Positions 1 to 8,868 of a stretch of DNA of 64,000 nt are shown here, one piece after another (the stretch's first letter is position 1; the number at the start of each line of letters is the position of its first letter). Under the pieces are notes generated by a model. That model saw only the letters and a list, made by a program, of their open reading frames with translations. It had not been told where the DNA came from and searched no databases. Location of the stretch: NCBI RefSeq assembly GCF_015477835.1, contig NZ_JADLQN010000003.1:558001-622000 (forward strand), written 5' to 3'. Position numbers and translations under genes: made by a program. The DNA is from Nocardia higoensis (GTDB lineage Bacteria; Actinomycetota; Actinomycetes; Mycobacteriales; Mycobacteriaceae).

Positions 1-43
1 CACGATGACTCCTCCAGCGACCTCCCACCCCATATTGGAAGAC

Positions 44-1954
44 ATGACGACCGAGACCCGAGCGAAATCGCTGCTCCAGCGCATCATCCTGCCTCGCCCC
101 GGCGAGCCGCTGGATGTGCGCACCCTCTACCTGGAGGAATCGGCGACCAACGCTCGGCGCGCGCACGCGGCCACCCGCACCTCGCTGGCCATCGGCGCGG
201 AGTCGGAGGTCTCGTTCTGCACCTACTTCAACGCGCTGCCCGCCAGCTATTGGCGCCGCTGGAGCATTCTGACCTCGGTGGTGCTGCGCCTGGAACTGGC
301 CGGGCACGGCCGGGTGGACGTCTACCGCTCCAAGGCCGACGGTTCGCGAATCCACGTGCAGGGCAAGGAGTTCGCGGTCGCGGCAGGCGCGGACTCGACC
401 ACCGTGGAGTTCGAGACCGAGCTGGCCCCGTTCGAGGACGGTGGCTGGATCTGGTTCGACATCACCACCGACACCGCGGTGACCCTGTTGTCGGGCGGCT
501 GGTTCGCCCCGATCGAGGCGCCGGGGGAGGGCAGCATCGCCGTCGGCATGCCCACCTTCAACCGGCCCACCGACGCGGTGAAGACGCTGGCCGCGCTCGG
601 CTCCGATCCACTGGTGCTCGAGAAGATCGCCGCGGTCATCATTCCCGACCAGGGCACCCGCAAGGTCGTCGACGAACCCGGTTTCGCCGAGGCGGCCGCC
701 GTGCTCGGTGACCGGTTGTCGATCCACGACCAGCCCAATCTCGGCGGCTCCGGTGGCTACAGCCGGGTGATGTACGAGGCGCTGAAGACCACCGACGCCC
801 AGTTCATCGTCTACATGGACGACGACATCGAGATCGAGCCCGACTCGATCCTGCGCGCGCTGGCCTTCTCCCGCTTCGCCAAGTCACCGGTGCTGGTCGG
901 CGGGCAGATGCTCAACCTGCAGGAACGCTCCCATCTGCACGTGATGGGCGAGGTCGTCGACCGGTCGATCTTCATGTGGAGCGCGGCGCCCAACGTCGAG
1001 TACGACCACGACTTCGCGAAGTACCCGCTGCGCGACCGGGACAACTCCAAGCTGCTGCACCGGCGCATCGACGTCGACTTCAACGGCTGGTGGACCTGCG
1101 TGATCCCGCGTCAGGTGGCCGAGGAGCTCGGCCAGCCGCTGCCGCTGTTCCTCAAGTGGGACGACGCCGAATACGGTCTGCGCGCCAAGGCCGCGGGCTA
1201 CCCGACCGTCACCCTGCCCGGTGCGGCGGTCTGGCACATGGCCTGGAGCGACAAGGACGACGCCATCGACTGGCAGGCGTACTTCCACCTGCGCAACCGG
1301 CTGGTGGTCGCCTCCCTGCACATGCCCGGCGACGGCCGCGGCCTGATCCTCAGCACGATCAAGGCCACCCTCAAGCACCTGCTGTGCCTCGAATACTCGA
1401 CCGTCGCCATCCAGAACCTGGCGATCCGCGACTACCTGGCGGGCCCGGAGCGGCTGTTCCAGCTGCTGCCCTCGGCGCTGGGCGCGGTGCACGAGCTGCG
1501 CAAGCAGTACCCGGACGCGGTGATCCTGCCTTCCTCGACCGAACTGCCGCTGGCCTCGCACCTGAACGTGGGCGCGGTCGGCGAACCGGCCAATCCGATC
1601 GCCAAGATCGGCAGGCTGGTCAAGGGCGTGGTGCACAACTTCCGCCCGGCCCGCCCCGAACACCACGACACCCCGCAGCTGAACGTGCCGACCCTGGACG
1701 CGCGCTGGTACCTGCTCTCGCAGGTCGACGGCGTGACCGTGACCACCGCCGACGGGCGCGGCGTGGTCTACCGTAAGCGCGACCCGCGCCAGGCGCTGGC
1801 CCTGTTCAAGGAGGCCATGCGGCTGCGCAAGGAACTGGCCGAACGTTTCCCCGAGCTGCGCGAGCGCTACCGGGCCGCCCATCCGCGGCTGACCAGCACC
1901 GCCGCCTGGGAGAACGTCTTCGGCATCGAGCAGACCGAAGGCGAGAACCGGTGA
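44..1954 (+). CDS. glfT2: Galactofuranosyltransferase GlfT2 (galactan polymerase)
   Basis: Processive UDP-galactofuranose transferase that extends the arabinogalactan galactan at the inner membrane face. The 636-residue product aligns by eye along its whole length with mycobacterial GlfT2: an N-terminal beta-sandwich region (about residues 1-150), a GT-A domain, and a helical C-terminal part. The metal-binding DDD is at residues 259-261, the catalytic pair WDD at 373-374, and the histidine of VWHMAW at 398, each two residues on from the M. tuberculosis positions as I recall them. An in-frame ATG at 5 would add 13 residues; I chose 44 because it matches the family N-terminus and GGAAG lies just upstream. 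Its stop overlaps the GTG of the next gene (GTGA). The usual upstream partner glf would lie outside the window. Confidence 0.95.
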   Translation: MTTETRAKSLLQRIILPRPGEPLDVRTLYLEESATNARRAHAATRTSLAIGAESEVSFCTYFNALPASYWRRWSILTSVVLRLELAGHGRVDVYRSKADGSRIHVQGKEFAVAAGADSTTVEFETELAPFEDGGWIWFDITTDTAVTLLSGGWFAPIEAPGEGSIAVGMPTFNRPTDAVKTLAALGSDPLVLEKIAAVIIPDQGTRKVVDEPGFAEAAAVLGDRLSIHDQPNLGGSGGYSRVMYEALKTTDAQFIVYMDDDIEIEPDSILRALAFSRFAKSPVLVGGQMLNLQERSHLHVMGEVVDRSIFMWSAAPNVEYDHDFAKYPLRDRDNSKLLHRRIDVDFNGWWTCVIPRQVAEELGQPLPLFLKWDDAEYGLRAKAAGYPTVTLPGAAVWHMAWSDKDDAIDWQAYFHLRNRLVVASLHMPGDGRGLILSTIKATLKHLLCLEYSTVAIQNLAIRDYLAGPERLFQLLPSALGAVHELRKQYPDAVILPSSTELPLASHLNVGAVGEPANPIAKIGRLVKGVVHNFRPARPEHHDTPQLNVPTLDARWYLLSQVDGVTVTTADGRGVVYRKRDPRQALALFKEAMRLRKELAERFPELRERYRAAHPRLTSTAAWENVFGIEQTEGENR

Positions 1955-2739
1955 ACCCGAACAGTGCTGTGGACGAGAACGACGGTGTGAGCCGGACCGG
2001 CGCCGTGAGCGAGAACGGTGCCGTGAGCGAGAACGGTGCCGTGAGCGAGAACGGTGCCGTGAGCGAGAACGGCGCCGCGACTGAGACCGGTGTTCTGAGG
2101 GAGAACGGTATCGGCGGCCGGAACGACGCCGGGAAGCGTGAGACCGTGTCCCCGAACGCCCGCGCGGAGGCCTTCGCGGAATCCGCGGCCGCCGTCGAGC
2201 AGCCCGGCGTGGCCCCCGGCTCGCCTGAGGTCGCGATCATCAACGCCGTGCAGTCGAGCATCGGCGCGAACCCGGCGGTGGTCTCGGCCGCGCGCGGCAT
2301 GTCGCACTTCGGCGAGCACGCGCTCGGCTGGGTGGGCATCGCGGCGGCGGGCTGGCTGGTCGACAAGCCGCGCAGGCGGCAGTGGGCAGGTGTCGCGGTC
2401 GGCGCCGTCGGCGCGCACGCGGCGTCCATCGTGATCAAGCGGGTGGTCCGCCGTCCGCGCCCGAATCACCCGTCGGTGCAGGTCAACGTGGGTACGCCGA
2501 GCAAGCTGAGCTTCCCTTCCTCGCATGCCACCTCCACGGCGGCGGCGGCGGTGTTGCTCGGAAAACTCACCGGGCTACCCTTGCCTGCGGTGCTGATCCC
2601 CCCGATGCTGCTCTCCCGGGTCGTACTGGGGGTGCACTACCCCTCCGACGTGCTGGCCGGTTCCGTGCTGGGCGCGGCGTCGGCGTCGGCTCTGCTCGCC
2701 GTCGAGAAGCGGCGCGAGCGACGGGCCGCGGGACGGTAG
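1951..2739 (+). CDS. PAP2-family phosphatase (decaprenylphosphoryl-phosphoribose phosphatase candidate)
   Basis: Membrane phosphatase of the PAP2 superfamily. Its place between glfT2 and ubiA matches Rv3807c, proposed to remove the 5-phosphate from decaprenylphosphoryl-phosphoribose on the way to DPA. All three PAP2 signatures are present: K163 followed by RRPRP, the SSHA motif with H192, and SRVVLGVHYPSD with H229. The protein is 262 residues, much longer than the roughly 165 of the mycobacterial homologue. The excess is an N-terminal Ser/Glu/Asn/Gly tail containing four AVSENG repeats. The start is uncertain because each repeat supplies an in-frame GTG. The GTG at 1951, overlapping the glfT2 stop, is the longest option; real initiation could be further in. 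Confidence 0.85.
   Translation: MNPNSAVDENDGVSRTGAVSENGAVSENGAVSENGAVSENGAATETGVLRENGIGGRNDAGKRETVSPNARAEAFAESAAAVEQPGVAPGSPEVAIINAVQSSIGANPAVVSAARGMSHFGEHALGWVGIAAAGWLVDKPRRRQWAGVAVGAVGAHAASIVIKRVVRRPRPNHPSVQVNVGTPSKLSFPSSHATSTAAAAVLLGKLTGLPLPAVLIPPMLLSRVVLGVHYPSDVLAGSVLGAASASALLAVEKRRERRAAGR
2002..2073 (+). repeat. 18-bp tandem repeat, four copies, inside the PAP2 gene 5' end
   Basis: Four head-to-tail copies of GCCGTGAGCGAGAACGGT (2002-2019, 2020-2037, 2038-2055, 2056-2073; the last ends in C). The period is six codons and encodes AVSENG. The unit resembles the last codons of glfT2 (GGCGAGAACCGG at the stop), so it may have grown from the gene junction. Confidence 0.95.
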
Positions 2740-2832
2740 CGTGCGAACGCACGCCTATCGCCCCGCGCGACACAGCAGACAGCACGGACGAGATCGAAGA
2801 CAGTGACCGCTCGAGAAAAGGCCTTGGTTGAG

Positions 2833-3765
2833 ATGAGTGAAGAGCCGACCGGCGCCGACCTGGCCGATGCCGTCGTCAAGGGTCCGCCCAAGTCGCTGGC
2901 CGGAGGACTGATCAAGGCTGTCCGGCCGCGTCAGTGGGTCAAGAACGTGCTCGTGCTCGCCGCCCCGCTGGCGGCCGGGCCGGAGACGGTCAGCGACCTC
3001 ACCGTGCTCGGGCACGTCGCCATCGCCTTCATCGTGTTCTGCATGGCGGCCTCGGGCATCTACCTGGTCAACGACGCGCTCGACGTCGAGGCCGACCGGG
3101 CGCACCCGACCAAGCGGTTCCGTCCGATCGCCGCGGGCGTGGTGCCCGTCAACCTCGCCTTCGGCCTGTCGGTGTTGCTGCTGACCGCCTCGGTGCTGCT
3201 GGCCTTCCTGGCCTCCTGGCAGCTGGCCGTGGTGATGGCTGTCTACATCGGCATCCAGCTGGCCTACTGCTTCGGGCTCAAGCATCAGGCGGTGCTCGAC
3301 ATCTGCATCGTGTCCTCGGGCTTCCTGCTGCGCGCGGTGGCGGGCGGCGCGGCCGCGAATATCGTGCTCTCGCAGTGGTTCCTGCTGATCATGGCGTTCG
3401 GTTCGCTGTTCATGGCGGCGGGCAAGCGCTACGCCGAACTGCAGATCGCGCTCGGCACCGGGGCCAAGATCCGCAAGTCCCTCGAGTACTACACACCGAC
3501 CTACCTGCGCTTCATCTGGACGCTGGCGGCCACCGCGGTCGTCGTCTTCTACGGCCTGTGGGCCTTCGAGCAGGATCGTGCCAACGACACCACCTGGTTC
3601 GCGATCTCCATGGTGCCGTTTACCATCGCCATCCTGCGCTACGCGGTCGACGTCGACGGCGGTGAGGCAGGGGAACCGGAAGAGATCGCCTTGGGGGACC
3701 GCATTCTGCAGTTCCTCGCCATCGCCTGGATCGGAGCGGTAGGTGTCGCTGTCTATCTCACCTGA
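2833..3765 (+). CDS. ubiA: Decaprenyl-phosphate phosphoribosyltransferase (DPPR synthase, UbiA family)
   Basis: Transfers phosphoribose from PRPP to decaprenyl phosphate, the committed step of DPA synthesis, in the membrane. The 310-residue product has the UbiA polyprenyltransferase fold with many transmembrane segments. The first Asp-rich motif is NDALDVEADRAHPTKRF (about residues 79-95), and YCFGLKHQAVLDI follows. It matches Rv3806c closely from the early sequence RPRQWVKNVLVLAAPL onward. I chose the ATG at 2833 (MSEEPTG), which matches the homologue's N-terminus, over the GTG at 2803. The 3' end overlaps aftB by 23 bp, so the two are translationally linked. Confidence 0.93.
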   Translation: MSEEPTGADLADAVVKGPPKSLAGGLIKAVRPRQWVKNVLVLAAPLAAGPETVSDLTVLGHVAIAFIVFCMAASGIYLVNDALDVEADRAHPTKRFRPIAAGVVPVNLAFGLSVLLLTASVLLAFLASWQLAVVMAVYIGIQLAYCFGLKHQAVLDICIVSSGFLLRAVAGGAAANIVLSQWFLLIMAFGSLFMAAGKRYAELQIALGTGAKIRKSLEYYTPTYLRFIWTLAATAVVVFYGLWAFEQDRANDTTWFAISMVPFTIAILRYAVDVDGGEAGEPEEIALGDRILQFLAIAWIGAVGVAVYLT

Positions 3766-5704
3766 CGAGAAGTTGGTCGAAGCAGCGGAGCGAACTGAAG
3801 ACGAGACGGATCGCCCTGCCGCGCAGGAGCGTTCGGTCTCGTCGGCGCTACGCCTGTCTTCGGCCCTCTTCGTCGGTGGGATGACGCTGACCGTCGCGCT
3901 GTTCGCGATCGGCGGGTGGAACCGTCGCTGGATCGCCGACGACGGCCTGATCGTGCTGCGCACGGTGCGCAACCTGCTCGCGGGCAACGGCCCGGTGTTC
4001 AACATGGACGAGCGGGTCGAGGCGAACACCAGTACCGCCTGGACCTACATCGTCTGGTTCTTCAGCTGGCTCACCCAGGTTCGCCTGGAGTACGTGGTTC
4101 TCGGTGTGGCGCTGACCCTTTCGCTGATCGCGGTCGTGTTCGCCATGCTCGGTTCGGCCCGGCTGTGGGGCGGCGCGGGATCGTCGTTGCTGCTGCCGGC
4201 GGGTGTGCTCGTCTACATCGCGCTGCCGCCCGCCCGCGACTATGTCACCTCCGGCCTGGAAACCGGCCTGGTGATCTGCTGGCTGGCGGTGCTGTGGTGG
4301 TCGATGATGCGGTGGGCGCAGGCCGACCGCGTGCGGCCGGGTGGGCTGGCCTGGCTGGTGTTCCTGGCTGGGCTCGCGCCGCTGATCCGCCCCGAGATGA
4401 CTCTGGTCGGCGGCCTGGCGCTGCTGATGATCTTCTTCGCGCCGATGCCGACATGGCGGTTCGGTCCGGTGGCCACCCGGATCGGGATCGTCGCGGTCGC
4501 CGGTGTGGTGCCGCTGGGTTACCAGATCTGGCGGATGGGGTACTACGGCCTGCCCTACCCGAACACCGCCGTCGCCAAGGACGCGGGCGGCGCCAAGTGG
4601 GAACAGGGTTTCACCTACCTGTGGGATCTGGTCGGCCCGTACCTGCTGTGGCTGCCACTGCTGATCCTGCTGGCCGCGGCGGTGGTCGCCGTGCGCGGCG
4701 GTGGACTGCCTGCCTGGTCGCCCGCGCCCGGAGCCGAGGGTGTCGGCGCTTCCCGGTTCGCGAGGAGCAGGCGGTGGCTGCGTTCGCCCGCGGCGGTGGT
4801 CACGCTGGTGATCCTCAGCGGCCTGATTCTGACCGTCTACGCCCTGCGCGTGGGTGGCGACTTCATGCACGGGCGAATGCTGCTGGCACAGGTGTTCCTG
4901 CTGCTGTTGCCGGTCTCGGTGCTGCCCTTGCGGTTGCCGCGCTCCGGGTCGGCTCTCGCGCGAGGCGGCTTCGGCTTCGTGCTGCTGGCCTGGCTCGCGA
5001 CCGTGGGCTGGGCGTTGTTCGCCGCGGGCACCACCGCGATCACCTCCGGCACCAAGATCAGCGAGTCGGGCATCGTCGACGAGCGCGTCTACTACGTGCT
5101 CAACACCGGCCACGACCACCCGATCCGCGCCGAGGACTATCTCGACTATCCGCGCATGCGGGCGATGGTCGCCGATATCAGGCGCAACCCCAACGGCGGC
5201 CTGCTGCTGAATTCGCCGTCGTTCATGTTCTGGTACATCGCGCCGCCGCCGCAGCCCATCCCCGAGGGCGGGGCCGGGCACACGGTCTACTTCCTGAATC
5301 TGGGCATGACGAGCATGAACGTCCCGCTCGACGTCCGGGTCATCGATCCGATGGGTCTGGCCTACCCGCTGGCCGCGCACAGCGACCGGCTCGTGGACGG
5401 ACGCATCGGCCACGACAAGAGCCTGTACTCGGACTGGGTCGTCGTCGACACGGGCATGGTCGATCAGAAGCCGTGGATGCCGTGGTTCCTCGACGAGAAG
5501 TGGGTGACCCAGGCCAGGACCGCGCTCAGCTGCAACGACACCCACGCGCTGCTGGTCTCCACGCGCGACCCGCTCACCTTCGAACGGTTCCGGCACAACC
5601 TGCGCAACGCGCTGGATTTCGCGAAGTACCGCATCGATCGGGTGCCCAAGTACGAGATCGCGCGATGCGGTCTCATCGACCCGTTCCCGCAGCCGCCGCG
5701 CTGA
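3743..5704 (+). CDS. aftB: Terminal beta-(1,2)-arabinofuranosyltransferase AftB
   Basis: GT-C membrane glycosyltransferase that uses decaprenyl-phosphoryl-arabinose to add the terminal beta-1,2 arabinose of arabinan, on the outer membrane face. The 653-residue product has a cytoplasmic N-terminal tail, about ten hydrophobic segments between residues 30 and 440, and a soluble C-terminal domain. The GT-C acidic signature is WIADDGL near residue 63, followed by NTSTAWTYIVW. Position directly after ubiA matches Rv3805c. The start is a GTG inside ubiA; no better in-frame start is closer to the homologous region. Confidence 0.9.
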   Translation: MSLSISPDEKLVEAAERTEDETDRPAAQERSVSSALRLSSALFVGGMTLTVALFAIGGWNRRWIADDGLIVLRTVRNLLAGNGPVFNMDERVEANTSTAWTYIVWFFSWLTQVRLEYVVLGVALTLSLIAVVFAMLGSARLWGGAGSSLLLPAGVLVYIALPPARDYVTSGLETGLVICWLAVLWWSMMRWAQADRVRPGGLAWLVFLAGLAPLIRPEMTLVGGLALLMIFFAPMPTWRFGPVATRIGIVAVAGVVPLGYQIWRMGYYGLPYPNTAVAKDAGGAKWEQGFTYLWDLVGPYLLWLPLLILLAAAVVAVRGGGLPAWSPAPGAEGVGASRFARSRRWLRSPAAVVTLVILSGLILTVYALRVGGDFMHGRMLLAQVFLLLLPVSVLPLRLPRSGSALARGGFGFVLLAWLATVGWALFAAGTTAITSGTKISESGIVDERVYYVLNTGHDHPIRAEDYLDYPRMRAMVADIRRNPNGGLLLNSPSFMFWYIAPPPQPIPEGGAGHTVYFLNLGMTSMNVPLDVRVIDPMGLAYPLAAHSDRLVDGRIGHDKSLYSDWVVVDTGMVDQKPWMPWFLDEKWVTQARTALSCNDTHALLVSTRDPLTFERFRHNLRNALDFAKYRIDRVPKYEIARCGLIDPFPQPPR

Positions 5705-5950
5705 CCGCCGAAGCCGGTGAACATCACGGCTTGTCACACCGGCCTCGAGCGTGCACTCTTGGCACAGAGGTTGCAGTGTGATAGTGGGATATACCTCTTT
5801 GTCTCGGTTTGGTAACGTCCGAGGCGGCGCAAGGGGTTAGGCTCGTCCGCGACGCCCGCGGGCGTGATCTGGACTTAGTTCAATTCCGGCTGCCAGAGGG
5901 TCGCCGGACGCGGTCGAGTCCGGCCGCTCGAAGGAAAGGCCGAAAAGAAA

Positions 5951-6994
5951 ATGCGAGCTCGAAGAGCCGGCGCATGGCTCAAGCGCGCGGTGGTGATGTC
6001 GATTGCCGTGCTGATGCCGCTCGGCGTGACGGTGGCCGGTGGTGGAGCCACCGCCTCGGCGGCGTTCAACCCGTCCGGATTCGACTTCTGGGTGGATTCG
6101 GACATGGGTCCGATCAAATCCAGGATCTTCCGCGCCGCGGACGGAAACACCAACCGTGTGGTCTACGCGCTCGACGGTATGCGCGCGCGTAACGACCTCA
6201 GCGGCTGGGAGATCGACACCGAAGTCGCCCGCGAACTGACCAAGTGGAACATCAATGTGGTCATGCCGGTCGGCGGCATGTCCAGCTTCTACGCCGACTG
6301 GAACGCCCCGAGCACCATTCTGGGCGTCGGCGGCGGTTCCAGCGGCTCGGCCTCGGGCTCCTCGTCGGGCTCGGGTGCGCTGCAGATGCTGGCGGGCGGT
6401 CCCGGCAAGAGCACCCGCTACACGTGGGAGTCCTTCCTGACCGACAACCTGCGCTGGGCGCTGCGCGACCGGCTCGGGTTCAACCCGAACCGCAACGGTG
6501 TGTTCGGCCTGTCGATGGGCGGCTCGGCCGCGCTGACGCTGGCCGCCTACCATCCGGATCAGTTCAGCTATGCCGCGTCCTACTCCGGCTACCTGAACGT
6601 CTCCGCTCCCGGTATGCGTGAGGCGCTGCGGGTCGCGATGATCGACGCGGGCGGCTACAACATCGACTCGATGGCGCCGCCGTGGGGTCCGCAGTGGCTG
6701 CGGATGGACCCGTTCGTGTTCGCTCCCCGACTGAAGGCCAACAACACCCGCCTGTGGGTCTCCGCGGGAAGCGGCCTGCCCTCCGCGCAGGACGGCCTGA
6801 GCTTCGGCACCCTCAACGCGATGGGGCTGGAAGCGCTGGCGCTGGCCAATACCCGCGCTTTCCAGATCCGTATGGCGACCCTGGGCGCGAACAATGTCAC
6901 CTACGATTTCCCGGCGGTCGGCGTGCACAACTGGCGCTACTGGGAAACCGAGGTCTACCGGATGATTCCCGATCTGTCGGGGCACATCGGCTGA
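5951..6994 (+). CDS. Secreted mycolyltransferase (antigen 85 family), first of four
   Basis: Alpha/beta hydrolase of the antigen 85 type, which transfers mycolic acid between trehalose monomycolates and onto arabinogalactan outside the membrane. The 347-residue product has a Sec signal peptide (RR-rich start, hydrophobic stretch, likely cleavage after TASA near residue 37). The nucleophile is S188 in GLSMGGS, a conserved glutamate lies in MGLEALALANTRAF, and the catalytic histidine is in VGVHNWRYW. A flexible Gly/Ser-rich insert (GSSGSASGSSSGSG) sits before the YTWESFLT region. The family is clear, but which of FbpA/B/C it corresponds to is not. It follows aftB after 246 bp with no gene and is the first of a tandem set. 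Confidence 0.9.
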   Translation: MRARRAGAWLKRAVVMSIAVLMPLGVTVAGGGATASAAFNPSGFDFWVDSDMGPIKSRIFRAADGNTNRVVYALDGMRARNDLSGWEIDTEVARELTKWNINVVMPVGGMSSFYADWNAPSTILGVGGGSSGSASGSSSGSGALQMLAGGPGKSTRYTWESFLTDNLRWALRDRLGFNPNRNGVFGLSMGGSAALTLAAYHPDQFSYAASYSGYLNVSAPGMREALRVAMIDAGGYNIDSMAPPWGPQWLRMDPFVFAPRLKANNTRLWVSAGSGLPSAQDGLSFGTLNAMGLEALALANTRAFQIRMATLGANNVTYDFPAVGVHNWRYWETEVYRMIPDLSGHIG

Positions 6995-7058
6995 CCGATT
7001 GCCCGACCACCGGGCGGCGGGTGCGCGATCACCCGGCAACCCGGCGGGCGGGGCCACG

Positions 7059-7092
7059 ACCGCCCGCGGCGTCACGCCGCGGGCGGTTTTTT
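7059..7092 (+). terminator. Rho-independent terminator after the first mycolyltransferase gene
   Basis: A 13-bp perfect GC-rich stem (7059-7071 with 7075-7087), a TCA loop and a run of six T. This is a canonical intrinsic terminator, the cleanest in the window, so the first two mycolyltransferase genes are probably separate transcripts. Confidence 0.93.
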
Positions 7093-7160
7093 CATGCCTC
7101 CGACCGGGGGAATCCGTGACCGGATCGGCAACGAATCAGTAGCGGCGGCGTCGGTTGCTT

Positions 7161-7174
7161 GTGACTGGTATCAC
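7161..7174. promoter_or_regulatory. Candidate regulatory motif upstream of the second mycolyltransferase gene
   Basis: GTGACTGGTATCAC lies 161 bp before the start of the gene at 7335. The same 14-mer with two differences occurs before the fourth mycolyltransferase gene (10054-10067). Apart from this motif and the terminator, I see no gene in 6995-7334. Confidence 0.35.
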
Positions 7175-7334
7175 TTTCCAGCAACATGTAAGCATTCGTT
7201 GCCGATTGATACTCGGAGAGAATGTGCCGAGGTCGCTACGTCCGATCCGCTCTCGGGCGCATCCCTGGACGCGGACGAGGCGACCGGCAAGATAGCTCGG
7301 CAGTTGCCGATCGTCCCGGAGAAAGGTCGATGGT

Positions 7335-8414
7335 ATGCGAGGTCTCCGCTGGAAACGTGCGACGCCGAGGGCGTCCCGAGCGCACCGTGAGTCCACGTCG
7401 CTTCCGTGGCGGCGAGGCTGGGCGGTCGGCCTGGCAACCGCGTTGCTGGTGCCCTTCGGCGTCTCGCTGGCAGGCGGTGGAGCGGCGGCCTCGGCGGCGT
7501 TCGAGCCGCGAGCGTTCGATTTCTGGGTCGATTCCGATATGGGCGCCATCAAAACCCGGGTGCTGCGCGCCGCGAACGGCAATACCAATCGCGTCGTCTA
7601 TGCGCTCGACGGTATGCGCGCCCCGGAGTCGCTCAACGGCTGGGAAATCGAGACCGATGTCCCGGCGCTGCTGGCTTCCTGGAACATCAATGTGGTGATG
7701 CCGGTCGGCGGTATGTCGAGTTTCTACGCCGATTGGAACGCGCCGAGTGAATTCTTCGGCGTTCCGGCGGGCACCGGGTCGAATACGGGTTCGAACGGGT
7801 TGAACGGGTTCGCCGGTGGTCCGGGCAAGAGCTATCGCTACACCTGGGAGTCATTTCTGACCGACAACCTGCGCTGGGCGCTGCGCGACCGGCTCGGGTT
7901 CAGCCCGTACCGCAACGGCGCGTTCGGCCTGTCCATGGGTGGCTCGGCCGCGCTCACGCTGGCGGCCTATCACCCGGATCAGTTCAGCTTCGCCGGTTCG
8001 TTCTCCGGCTACCTCAACATCTCCGCACCGGGCATGCGCGAGGCCATCCGGGCCGCGATGCTCGACGCGGGCGGGTACAACGTCGACTCGATGGCGCCGC
8101 CGTGGGGTCCGCAGTGGCTGCGCATGGATCCGTTCGTGTTCGCGCCCAACCTGGTGAACAACGGCACCCGCCTCTGGATCGCGGCGGCCAGTGGCCTGCC
8201 CACCTCCTCGGACCCGCCGAGTTTCGGCACCTTCAACGGCATGATGCTCGAATCGCTCGCGCTGGCGAATACTCGCTCGTTCCAGTTGCGTATGGCGACT
8301 TTGGGCGGAGGTAACGCGGTGTATTCGTTCCCGCCATTCGGAATCCACGCGTGGAACAACTGGCGTGACGAGGTCACCAGGATGTTGCCGGATATGTCGG
8401 CGCATATCGGTTAG
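7335..8414 (+). CDS. Secreted mycolyltransferase (antigen 85 family), second
   Basis: Close paralogue of the gene at 5951: the mature parts share long stretches, including FDFWVDSDMG, VVYALDGMRA, YTWESFLTDNLRWALRDRLG and the nucleophile motif GLSMGGS (S200). The 359-residue product has a longer basic N-terminal region before its hydrophobic signal segment (about residues 28-52), with likely cleavage near AAASA. The Gly/Ser insert is shorter and Asn-rich (TGSNTGSNGLNG). The ATG at 7335 is preceded by GGAGAAAGG. The high identity suggests a recent tandem duplication. Role as for the family: mycolate transfer in the outer envelope. Confidence 0.9.
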   Translation: MRGLRWKRATPRASRAHRESTSLPWRRGWAVGLATALLVPFGVSLAGGGAAASAAFEPRAFDFWVDSDMGAIKTRVLRAANGNTNRVVYALDGMRAPESLNGWEIETDVPALLASWNINVVMPVGGMSSFYADWNAPSEFFGVPAGTGSNTGSNGLNGFAGGPGKSYRYTWESFLTDNLRWALRDRLGFSPYRNGAFGLSMGGSAALTLAAYHPDQFSFAGSFSGYLNISAPGMREAIRAAMLDAGGYNVDSMAPPWGPQWLRMDPFVFAPNLVNNGTRLWIAAASGLPTSSDPPSFGTFNGMMLESLALANTRSFQLRMATLGGGNAVYSFPPFGIHAWNNWRDEVTRMLPDMSAHIG

Positions 8415-8868
8415 CGCAACGCGAGGCAACCGCCGGGCGCAGCGAGGGCGCTCGGCGGTTTCGTCGTGCGCGCCCAGTGGTTCGGTCGCGTGCGCACAGC
8501 GGTTTCGGCGCGTGCGCACAGTGATCGGCTACACCCGCGTCGGCGGATTCCGGTGCGGGACTTGGCATCGGGCCGACCGCAATCCGGCATCCGATACGAC
8601 ATCGCGGCGCGAACGCGGTATGGTCACCGCACGATCACACTGCTCGCGCTGTGGGATATCGGCCAACGGAAATATCTCGGTCTTGCCGAGAAATCTCCGG
8701 TCGAATATTCTTCCGCGAGCACAAGTGTGACCAGATCGTTGTAGCGCCGTCACCAAGCGCCGGACTGTCGGGGCCGGAGCGTGGTGACGCGCGTCTCGTT
8801 GGCAGCACGGGTGGTGCCGCGTCGGCTCGGCGCGGCTACACCACAACAGCAGAAAGAGAGCCACATTC
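8415..8868. other. Intergenic region with terminator hairpin and decayed 21-bp repeats
   Basis: No convincing gene. It starts with a hairpin (8428-8435 with 8453-8460, AACCGCCG stem, then TTT). About three diverged copies of a 21-bp unit built on CGCGTGCGCACAGNGG follow at 8464-8523. A small inverted repeat TCTCGG-TCTTG-CCGAGA lies near 8677-8693. The next gene has an AGAAAGAGAG ribosome binding site. Confidence 0.6.
8428..8461 (+). terminator. Probable terminator after the second mycolyltransferase gene
   Basis: An 8-bp outer stem (8428-8435 with 8453-8460) encloses GC-rich sequence that can pair further, followed by only three T. Confidence 0.6.

Noticed and set aside
1951-2100. Frameshift suspected at the start of the PAP2 gene because of its odd N-terminus
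   Set aside because: The frame is continuous and the oddity is explained by the 18-bp repeat.
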